Source: Clostridiales bacterium (GTDB taxonomy: Bacteria > Bacillota > Clostridia > Oscillospirales > Ruminococcaceae). Taken from it: a stretch of DNA of 10,580 nucleotides. The stretch covers positions 1 through 10,580 of the forward strand of contig JAQXIB010000187.1 of NCBI GenBank assembly GCA_029007575.1, read 5' to 3'. The translations under genes were made by a program, and so were the position numbers. Positions within the stretch are counted from its first letter, which is position 1. The number at the start of each line of letters is the position of its first letter. Below the pieces are notes generated by a model. The model made no database searches. It had not been told where the DNA came from and saw only the letters and a list, made by a program, of their open reading frames with translations. Shown one piece after another: positions 5,807 through 10,580 of this stretch.

Positions 5807-6661
5807 ATGAGCGAAAATGCCAATAATGTCATGGAAACCTCAAATCAGAAATCCACACGAAAGAAAAAACCGGCTCGGGTATCCCGCCGCGTTGCAGTTT
5901 TCGGTACGGTTGTGCTGATTTTTGCAATCATCGGCGTGGTAGCGACTGCAATCGGAATCACCAAAGTCACAACTGACATTATAGAAAACAAAAGCCAAAA
6001 GGAAATGTTTAAGCGCACTGTTTTTCCATTGGTGATCCTGGATCCGCCGGCATTTGATTCGATCGACAAATTAGATTCCCGCACCATTTTATCCGCCGGT
6101 ATTTGGGATTTTATTATGTTTGAAGACAAATCCAAATATGTGAAAGATGACTTGGGAAATATGACCGTTCCCGATGTTGATATTGAAGCGCATATTACAA
6201 AAGTATTCGGAAAATCCGCCGTCATCGAGCATCAGGAGCTCACCGATTCCGAAATGCAGATCTTATACGATCCGGAGGGAAAAGTATACATGATTCCTTC
6301 TGCGGCAAGTATGATGTCCTATGTCCCCCGTGTCGACAAAGTTTCCCGCAAAGGCGACGAATACACTGTAACAGTCGGTTATGTCCCCTCCGGTCCGGTT
6401 TGGGAAGGGGACATTAACGGTCAAAAATACGAGCCTGAGGCAGATAAATTCTTGAACTACATCTTAAAGAAAAGCGGAAAAGACAATTATATTATTATCG
6501 CCGTCAAAGAAATTCCCCTTGATGACAGCTCCAGTCATGATGCTGAATCAGAGGATACTTCTCCCGATGTTTCGGATGCTTCGGCTTTACCTGAGGCTTC
6601 TGAAACCACTTCCGCTGCTTCAACGGCTTCGGAAACTTCTTCCGATATTTCTTCTAAATAA
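5807..6661 (+). CDS. Membrane-anchored protein of unknown function with Ser/Ala/Glu-rich C-terminal tail
   Basis: I do not recognise a characterised family. The 284-residue product begins with a basic cytoplasmic segment (KSTRKKKPARVSRR), then one hydrophobic helix at about residues 29-51. No signal-peptidase or lipobox motif is clear, so an N-in signal-anchored protein with an extracytoplasmic body is the simplest reading. The body (about 55-235) looks folded: PLVILDPPAFDSI, SAGIWDFIMFEDKSKY and a central KVFGKSAVIEHQEL. The final 46 or so residues are low complexity, dominated by Ser, Ala, Thr, Glu and Asp, as in flexible cell-wall-spanning linkers, with no LPxTG sorting signal. The ATG at 5807 has AAAGGGATGAG upstream at a slightly long distance. 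It is followed directly by a strong terminator, so it ends a transcript. Homologues are likely in related Clostridia (inference). Confidence 0.8.
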   Translation: MSENANNVMETSNQKSTRKKKPARVSRRVAVFGTVVLIFAIIGVVATAIGITKVTTDIIENKSQKEMFKRTVFPLVILDPPAFDSIDKLDSRTILSAGIWDFIMFEDKSKYVKDDLGNMTVPDVDIEAHITKVFGKSAVIEHQELTDSEMQILYDPEGKVYMIPSAASMMSYVPRVDKVSRKGDEYTVTVGYVPSGPVWEGDINGQKYEPEADKFLNYILKKSGKDNYIIIAVKEIPLDDSSSHDAESEDTSPDVSDASALPEASETTSAASTASETSSDISSK

Positions 6662-6666
6662 TGCCG

Positions 6667-6712
6667 AACGCCCTGACTGCAAGGATTTTCTCTTGTACAG
6701 GGCGTTTGTTTC
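6667..6712 (+). terminator. Intrinsic terminator between the anchored protein gene and the radical SAM gene
   Basis: AACGCCCTG (6667-6675) pairs with CAGGGCGTT (6698-6706). After a 2-nt bulge, TGCAAG (6678-6683) pairs with CTTGTA (6692-6697), including one G-U pair, around an 8-nt loop. TGTTTCT follows, giving a TTTGTTTCT-like tail. It ends about 26 nt before the start of the radical SAM gene and 10 nt before that gene's SD. Confidence 0.8.
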
Positions 6713-6737
6713 TATCCAAACAGAAAGGACGCAGAAC

Positions 6738-7676
6738 GTGGAACACGAATTTCCTTATTCCGACAATTACAAACGTTATCACACGTTAAATTACTATTTT
6801 AGGCAAAAATTTCACTCAAAGGTTTTTAAGGTATCCTTGAATGCCGGATTTACCTGTCCCAATCGAGACGGTACCAAAGGGTTCGGCGGATGTACCTATT
6901 GCTCAGCCGAAGGCAGCGGTGAATTTGCAGGAAACCCTGCTGACGATATCATCTGCCAATTCAACGCGGTACGGGATATGCTGTTGAAAAAATGGCCGGA
7001 CGCCTGTTATATTCCCTATTTCCAAGCGTTTACCAACACCTATGCGCCTGTTTCCGTGCTGAAAGAGCGCTTTGAGCCGGTACTGCGCCAGGAAAAGGTG
7101 GTCGGATTGAGTCTTGCCACACGTGCCGATTGTCTGGAAGAGGAGGTTGTAAACTACCTTTCAGAATTAAATCAACGAACCTGTTTAACCGTAGAACTGG
7201 GGCTGCAGACGATTCACGATGTTACCGCCGAAAAAATCAATCGTCAACACAGCTATGCGGAATTTTTGGACGGCTTTGAACGTCTGAAATCACGGAACAT
7301 TCCGGTATGTATTCACATCATCAATGGGCTGCCGGGTGAAAACAGAGAAATGATGCTGCAAACCGCCGAAGAAGTAGGCAGATTGCATCCGCACAGCGTC
7401 AAAATTCATCTTCTGCACATTTTAGAAGGTACGCCGATCGCTGAGGATTACAAACAGGGACAGTTCGATGTTCTTTCTCTTCCCGAATATGTATCTATCG
7501 TCTGCGACCAATTGGAATTGCTTCCGGCTGATACAGTAATTCAGCGAATTACCGGTGACGGTGATCGAAAGAAGCTAATTGCTCCGCTTTGGAGTCTGAA
7601 AAAGCTGGTGGTCATGAATGAAATTGATAAAGAACTGAAACGTCGCAATTCCTTTCAGGGAAAATATGTAAAATAA
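6738..7676 (+). CDS. ytqA: Radical SAM protein, YtqA/TIGR01212 family
   Basis: This is a 312-residue cytoplasmic radical SAM enzyme of the TIGR01212/YtqA family. The iron-sulfur cysteines are C40, C52 and C55 in FTCPNRDG and GGCTYCS. Their CX11CX2C spacing differs from the common CX3CX2C and is typical of this branch, as is CPNRDGTKG. Other family elements are YFQAFTNTYAP, GLSLATRADCL, VELGLQT and HIINGLPGE. From memory, B. subtilis YtqA has been linked to the mnm5s2U tRNA wobble modification together with the methyltransferase MnmM (YtqB). No ytqB-like gene is seen beside it here. I chose the GTG at 6738 because AGAAAGGA (6722-6729) lies 8 nt upstream and the family N-terminus starts there; the longer open frame runs back through the terminator and the preceding gene. 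No separate promoter was identified, so expression may rely on readthrough or a promoter inside the preceding gene. Confidence 0.93.
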   Translation: MEHEFPYSDNYKRYHTLNYYFRQKFHSKVFKVSLNAGFTCPNRDGTKGFGGCTYCSAEGSGEFAGNPADDIICQFNAVRDMLLKKWPDACYIPYFQAFTNTYAPVSVLKERFEPVLRQEKVVGLSLATRADCLEEEVVNYLSELNQRTCLTVELGLQTIHDVTAEKINRQHSYAEFLDGFERLKSRNIPVCIHIINGLPGENREMMLQTAEEVGRLHPHSVKIHLLHILEGTPIAEDYKQGQFDVLSLPEYVSIVCDQLELLPADTVIQRITGDGDRKKLIAPLWSLKKLVVMNEIDKELKRRNSFQGKYVK

Positions 7677-7677
7677 T

Positions 7678-7718
7678 AATATCTGCCGAACAGCTTTTTC
7701 ACTTGTTCGGCAGATATT
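7678..7718. terminator. Bidirectional terminator between the convergent radical SAM and tetR genes
   Basis: Arms 7678-7692 and 7704-7718 form a perfect 15-bp stem (AATATCTGCCGAACA with its complement) around an 11-nt loop. T-rich sequence follows on both strands: ATTTATTGTTATTTATTG on plus, TATTATTTTACATATTTT on minus. It begins right after the radical SAM stop and lies 12 nt beyond the tetR stop, so it serves both genes. The plus-side tail contains two tandem copies of the 10-mer TATTTATTGT (the first starting CATTT), which also encode the C-terminal Asn/Lys codons of the regulator. Confidence 0.88.
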
Positions 7719-7729
7719 GTCATTTATTG

Positions 7730-8326
7730 TTATTTATTGTTATTTTGCCGCAAAAATCCGTTAATTCCCGAAAAGGTCACAATGCTCACTGTTTTAGACA
7801 GTTCTTCAATAGATTGTGTCCTGTCAGAATTAAACCAGTTTTGATAAACGGACAACATTCCGGAAACCATATAATTGACCACAATATTCAACTGATATTC
7901 ATCGAGATCTGTCTGATTCAAAAACGATATTTTCATCTTATCCTTTAACGAAACGTAAAGCTTTTGCATCAGATTGACATTATGATCCATTTTCATCAGC
8001 CGGCTGTAAAAATCAAAATCCCGATTGATTACACCGGTTAATTTCTCAAAAATCCCATATGGATTCTTCATTTCCTGCTTGAAATCAATGTTGCTCAGCA
8101 CTTCATCGAACGCCGATACCAGCTCGTTTTCGATTTCGTTTACAATATCATAGACACTACTATAATAATTGTAAAAGGTTTTTCGATTCACATCAGCTGT
8201 TTCTGCGATATCCTTGACCGTGATTGCCGAAATATCTTTTTCCGACAGCAACTCCGCAAAAGCGTTCTTAATTGCTTTTTTGGTCCTTGCAACCCGACGA
8301 TCCGGCTTGTGCGCTGTATTTTCCAC
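7730..8326 (-). CDS. TetR/AcrR-family transcriptional regulator
   Basis: The product is a 198-residue regulator. Residues about 12-58 form the TetR DNA-binding domain: RTKKAIKNAFAELLSEK, then ITVKDIAETADVNRKTFYNYY, which holds the helix-turn-helix and its Tyr-rich end. The remainder is helical and resembles the C-terminal domain of DhaS-like or YxaF-like TetR proteins of Gram-positives. The ligand pocket cannot be assigned. The start is GTG at 8326-8324 with GAGGG (8334-8338) 7 nt upstream. The gene is divergent from the glycosyltransferase/PlsY-like operon, and a perfect-arm palindrome lies in the shared intergenic region, which suggests self-regulation and control of that operon. Usual TetR behaviour would be repression lifted by a ligand, possibly a lipid or envelope-active compound (inference). 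Confidence 0.93.
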   Translation of the reverse strand: MENTAHKPDRRVARTKKAIKNAFAELLSEKDISAITVKDIAETADVNRKTFYNYYSSVYDIVNEIENELVSAFDEVLSNIDFKQEMKNPYGIFEKLTGVINRDFDFYSRLMKMDHNVNLMQKLYVSLKDKMKISFLNQTDLDEYQLNIVVNYMVSGMLSVYQNWFNSDRTQSIEELSKTVSIVTFSGINGFLRQNNNK

Positions 8327-8361
8327 AGGCTAACCCTCTTTCAAAACGCAACAGGTGTGGC

Positions 8362-8391
8362 ATTTTACTCATTTTGCACACAAAATGTCCA
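8362..8391 (-). promoter_or_regulatory. Probable tetR promoter overlapping the palindrome
   Basis: On the minus strand TGGACA (8391-8386) and TAAAAT (8367-8362) are separated by 18 nt, giving a start near 8355, about 29 nt before the GTG. Each hexamer differs from consensus at one position. The palindrome at 8370-8387 fills the spacer and touches the -35, the classical position for autorepression. Confidence 0.55.
8370..8387. promoter_or_regulatory. Candidate TetR operator palindrome
   Basis: CATTTTG (8370-8376) and CAAAATG (8381-8387) are perfect inverted arms around CACA, 18 bp in total, a usual size for a TetR-dimer site. It lies inside the tetR promoter and 4 nt before the -35 of the divergent operon promoter. 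A second half-site-like CATTTTA lies at 8361-8367. A separate 8-bp palindrome CACATGTG (8424-8431) spans the expected start of the rightward transcript and could be a secondary site. Binding is inferred. Confidence 0.6.
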
Positions 8392-8420
8392 TTGACGTTA
8401 TTCTACTACTGTATTATAAT
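8392..8420 (+). promoter_or_regulatory. Strong SigA-type promoter of the glycosyltransferase operon
   Basis: TTGACG (8392-8397), a 17-nt spacer and a perfect TATAAT (8415-8420) predict a start near 8427. The leader to the ATG at 8557 is about 130 nt. It holds no obvious riboswitch or terminator; a possible 20-codon frame at 8465-8527 lacks an SD. With near-consensus elements the promoter should be strong unless repressed. Confidence 0.82.
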
Positions 8421-8556
8421 ATACACATGTGGTAAAAGTCAAGTGGAAACATTTCTATCATCAAATGAATTTTAAATCAACGATCAGACACTATGGAAAA
8501 GGGGAAAGATTGGTATCTGCTCATTGAAATATGTTTGAAAGGAAATCCACATAAAA

Positions 8557-9663
8557 ATGAAAACGCTTATTTTATCTTGTCACACCGGCGAAGGCCACAA
8601 CAGCGCGGCTGATGCCATTTACGAAGAATTGCTGAGCCGGGGTGAAGATTGCAAAGTAGTGGACGCCTTAATTTTCAGCGGAAAAAAGCCGAATGAAATT
8701 GTCACTTCTTCCTACAATTCTTTGATCGTAAAAGCCCCTAATGTATTCGGATGGATATATAAAGCCGGTGATTTATACCGTTCCACCAAGCTGACCTCTC
8801 CGGTTTATTATGCCAATACGCTCTATGCGAAAAATCTCTTAGAATATATCGATGAAAATCAGTTTGATACCATTGTCTGCACCCATCTTTTCCCAATGGA
8901 AGCATTGACTTATTTAAAAAGAAAGCATGATTTGAAGATAAAATGTTACGGTGTTTTAACCGATTATACCTGTATCCCCTTTTTTGAGGAAACCGACTTG
9001 GACGGCTATTTTCTTCCTCATCAAGACCTAATACAAGAATGCGCGGAAAAGGGAATGAAAAAAGATCGGTTGGTTGCCACGGGAATTCCGGTACACAAAA
9101 AATTTGCCGAACATATCCAAAAATCCGAGGCAAGAAATCATTTGGTCATCCCGTCGAATAAAAAGATGTATCTGATTATGACAGGCGGAATGGGATGCGG
9201 AAATATCCTTGAATTATGCGACGGACTGTTGAAAAATCCGGACAAAAATATTATCATTTATGTGTTATGCGGCAGAAATGACTCACTGAAAGAAAAGGTG
9301 GATCAGCTGCACCGGACTGATGAAAGAGTGCAGGCAGTCGTTTTCACCAAAGAAGTATATATTTATATGAAAGCGGCTGATATTCTGCTTTCAAAATCCG
9401 GCGGGATCTCCAGCACCGAAGCCGCAGTAAGCAATATTCCCTTGATCCATACCATGCCGATTCCCGGCTGCGAAACGAGAAATGCCGTATTTTTCTCAGA
9501 AAAAGGAATGTCTTTATATGCCAAAACAATGGACGAGTCTGTAGCATTTGCTGACTCATTAATCCAAAATCCGGATCAAGCAGAAAGGATGTGCGACATG
9601 CAAAAACAACAAATCAATCCGAATGCCGCAAAAGATATTGCCGCATATATTTTAAAACAATGA
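8557..9663 (+). CDS. MGDG-synthase/UgtP-type glycosyltransferase (GT28-like)
   Basis: The 368-residue product has the two-domain architecture of monogalactosyldiacylglycerol synthase and processive diacylglycerol glucosyltransferase (UgtP), related to MurG. Such enzymes move a sugar from a UDP-sugar to diacylglycerol on the inner face of the membrane. The N-terminal domain opens with LILSCHTGEGHNSAA, the GxGHxxAA acceptor-side motif at residues 11-17. THLFPMEAL and GVLTDYT follow. The C-terminal donor domain has MTGGMGCGN and, near residues 279-289, the sugar-nucleotide motif SKSGGISSTEA, then NIPLI. The ATG has GAAAGGAAA about 11 nt upstream. The next gene overlaps it by ATGA, so the two are translationally coupled. 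The sugar donor and the final lipid (mono- or diglycosyl-DAG, possibly a lipoteichoic acid anchor) cannot be told from sequence. Confidence 0.9.
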   Translation: MKTLILSCHTGEGHNSAADAIYEELLSRGEDCKVVDALIFSGKKPNEIVTSSYNSLIVKAPNVFGWIYKAGDLYRSTKLTSPVYYANTLYAKNLLEYIDENQFDTIVCTHLFPMEALTYLKRKHDLKIKCYGVLTDYTCIPFFEETDLDGYFLPHQDLIQECAEKGMKKDRLVATGIPVHKKFAEHIQKSEARNHLVIPSNKKMYLIMTGGMGCGNILELCDGLLKNPDKNIIIYVLCGRNDSLKEKVDQLHRTDERVQAVVFTKEVYIYMKAADILLSKSGGISSTEAAVSNIPLIHTMPIPGCETRNAVFFSEKGMSLYAKTMDESVAFADSLIQNPDQAERMCDMQKQQINPNAAKDIAAYILKQ

Positions 9664-10292
9664 AATTGGCTCCTTGGCTTCTCTGGACTTCATTGATACT
9701 GGGAGGATACTTATGCGGCAGTATTCTTTTCAGCCTACATATTCCCAAATTGCTACGAGGCATCGATATCTGCCAGCTAAGCGACGATCATAACCCGGGA
9801 GCAGCAAACGTTTTTATTCATGCAGGATGGAAAATCGGGATGATTTGCTTATTATGTGACCTACTGAAAGGATTCTTACCGGTCTTTATTGCTGTTAAGA
9901 CGGTGGATACCAATAGCCTCCTATTTTCCTTGGTGATGGTAGCTCCGGTTTTGGGGCATGCTACCGCACCGTTTGATAAGCAGTCGGGAGGCAAGTGCAT
10001 TGCGGCGTCCTTCGGCGTGTTGACCGCACTTTTCCCGATTACTTGGATCATGCTGATCTTAGCAGGACTTTATATTCTGTTTTCTACTGTAATCAAAATT
10101 CGGCCAAATCGCGTCAGAAGCATCGTCACTTATGCTTTGTTTGCGATTGCGGCCGTCATCGTAACGATGTTTCATCATCTTTACGCAATCGGGTTGGGGT
10201 GTGTCTTTGTATCGGGCGTCGCGATCGTCAAACACACAAACAAGCCGGAACAATTGCCCCAACAAATGCCTGATAAGGTTGCTCAATCATAA
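9660..10292 (+). CDS. PlsY-family membrane protein, divergent acyltransferase-like
   Basis: This 210-residue polytopic membrane protein is related to PlsY, which acylates glycerol-3-phosphate from acyl-phosphate as the first phospholipid step. Shared features are an N-terminal hydrophobic helix with GGYLCGSILFS, a loop with HNPGAANV (residues 44-51), DLLKG (67-71), VLGH and SGGKCIA, and several later membrane segments. Key positions differ. The canonical GSGNxGxTN reads DDHNPGAAN, so the motif-1 Ser is Asp43 and Thr is Ala49. The usual motif-1 Arg is replaced (FIHAG, His54). GGKGVAT reads GGKCIAA. The HRxNIxRLxxGxE end is only partly matched (KHTNKPEQL) and lacks the Gly-Glu. It may be an acyltransferase with altered substrate or a non-catalytic paralog. 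I chose the ATG at 9660 because it overlaps the previous stop as ATGA; a longer frame starts inside the glycosyltransferase gene. Confidence 0.82.
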   Translation: MKLAPWLLWTSLILGGYLCGSILFSLHIPKLLRGIDICQLSDDHNPGAANVFIHAGWKIGMICLLCDLLKGFLPVFIAVKTVDTNSLLFSLVMVAPVLGHATAPFDKQSGGKCIAASFGVLTALFPITWIMLILAGLYILFSTVIKIRPNRVRSIVTYALFAIAAVIVTMFHHLYAIGLGCVFVSGVAIVKHTNKPEQLPQQMPDKVAQS

Positions 10293-10311
10293 CATCTGTT
10301 TTTCTGCAGCA

Positions 10312-10349
10312 AAAAAGCGTTAGAGAACAATTGCTCTCTAACGCTTTTT
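10312..10349. terminator. Bidirectional terminator between the PlsY-like gene and rplL
   Basis: AAAAAGCGTTAGAGA (10312-10326) and TCTCTAACGCTTTTT (10335-10349) form a perfect 15-bp stem with an 8-nt loop. The T run after the GC-rich core serves the plus transcript and the A run at 10311-10316 serves the minus transcript. It lies between converging genes, 19 nt after the PlsY-like stop and 15 nt beyond the rplL stop. Confidence 0.9.
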
Positions 10350-10364
10350 CTTGATAAAAGAGAA

Positions 10365-10580
10365 TTACTTCAATTCTACTTTTGCGCCTGCTTCTTCCAA
10401 TTTTGCTTTCATTGCCTCAGCATCAGCTTTGGAAACAGCCTCTTTAATGGTCTTCGGTGCGCCGTCAACAATCTCTTTTGCTTCTTTCAAGCCGAGACCG
10501 GTAACTTCTTTCACCGCTTTGATAACGCCCATTTTGCTGTCGCCCACTTCAGCGAGAACAACATCAAATTCAGTTTTCTC
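10365..10580 (-). CDS. rplL: Ribosomal protein L7/L12, C-terminal domain (5' end outside window)
   Basis: The minus-strand frame is open from the window edge and ends at TAA (10367-10365), giving the last 71 residues of L7/L12, the stalk protein of the large ribosomal subunit that recruits translation GTPases. It starts EKTEFDVVLAEVGD and shows the conserved C-terminal domain: KMGVIKAVKEVTGLGLKEA, then KEIVDGAPKTIKE and the end EEAGAKVELK. The missing N-terminal dimerisation domain and hinge lie to the right, normally after rplJ in the same operon. It is the last gene of its operon here, because a strong terminator follows. Confidence 0.97.
   Translation of the reverse strand, partial: EKTEFDVVLAEVGDSKMGVIKAVKEVTGLGLKEAKEIVDGAPKTIKEAVSKADAEAMKAKLEEAGAKVELK

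Noticed and set aside
6519..6737. Upstream extension of the radical SAM gene
   Set aside because: The frame runs through the intrinsic terminator and the low-complexity tail of the preceding gene. The GTG at 6738 with AAAGGA fits the family length.
7721..7745. Tandem ATTTATTGTT units as a mobile-element or CRISPR-like repeat
   Set aside because: Only two units are present. They are accounted for by Asn/Lys codons at the end of the tetR gene and the T-rich tail of the adjoining terminator.
8465..8527. Possible 20-codon leader peptide in the glycosyltransferase 5' leader
   Set aside because: No SD precedes it and no terminator/antiterminator pair or codon bias suggesting attenuation is visible. 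A second frame at 8493-8612 also lacks an SD.
8738..9133. 131-codon open frame on the minus strand inside the glycosyltransferase gene
   Set aside because: Its composition is unlike a real protein, no SD is seen, and the opposite strand encodes a well-recognised enzyme over its whole length.
9591..9659. Longer start for the PlsY-like protein
   Set aside because: It would add a charged segment before the first membrane helix and lies wholly inside the glycosyltransferase gene. The ATGA overlap at 9660 is the usual coupled start.

Overview
The window looks like a chromosomal segment of a Gram-positive anaerobe, most likely class Clostridia (Bacillota). This is inference from gene content and style. 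The base composition is moderate and AT-leaning by eye, Shine-Dalgarno (SD) motifs are strong and GGAGG/AAAGGA-like, several genes start with GTG or TTG, and the promoters fit a SigA-type TTGACA-17-TATAAT consensus. The families present (a DUF6440-like protein, a DUF975-like membrane protein, a PUA-less short ProB, a YtqA-type radical SAM protein and an MGDG-synthase-type glycosyltransferase) are typical of that class.

Left edge (1-932). The window opens inside a PduB-like bacterial microcompartment shell gene, which implies a microcompartment locus to the left. It ends at a perfect 15-bp hairpin. On the minus strand follows a DUF6440-like gene broken by one in-frame TAA, then a transcriptional regulator of the XRE family (933-1631, minus).

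Central block (1632-7720). A divergent promoter region, with a good promoter on each strand, separates the regulator from a rightward series. This series is a histidine phosphatase (apparent ATC or TTG start), a DUF975-like multi-pass membrane protein, proB and proA (the first two proline biosynthesis steps), a membrane-anchored protein of unknown function with a Ser/Ala/Glu tail, and a YtqA-family radical SAM protein. No convincing terminator lies between the phosphatase and proA, so these four genes could share a transcript. A strong terminator follows the anchored protein, and a bidirectional terminator closes the block. The proB-proA gap has an unusual layout: the only good SD is 48 nt from the proA start, with a 9-bp hairpin between them.

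Right block (7730-10349). A TetR-type regulator on the minus strand faces a two-gene rightward operon: an MGDG-synthase/UgtP-type glycosyltransferase and, with an ATGA overlap, a PlsY-like polytopic membrane protein. An 18-bp perfect-arm palindrome lies between the -35 and -10 of the tetR promoter and ends 4 nt before the -35 of the operon promoter, so one bound dimer could control both directions. The genes suggest a regulated membrane-glycolipid module. The PlsY-like protein has lost several residues normally conserved in the acyltransferase.

Right edge (10312-10580). A bidirectional terminator separates this operon from the C-terminal part of rplL (ribosomal protein L7/L12) on the minus strand.

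I did not find CRISPR arrays, tRNA or rRNA genes, transposases or integrases. The most interesting points are the divergent PlsY paralog and its regulated operon, the structured proB-proA junction, the non-canonical phosphatase start and the broken DUF6440 gene. I see no clear evidence of a wholly new system.
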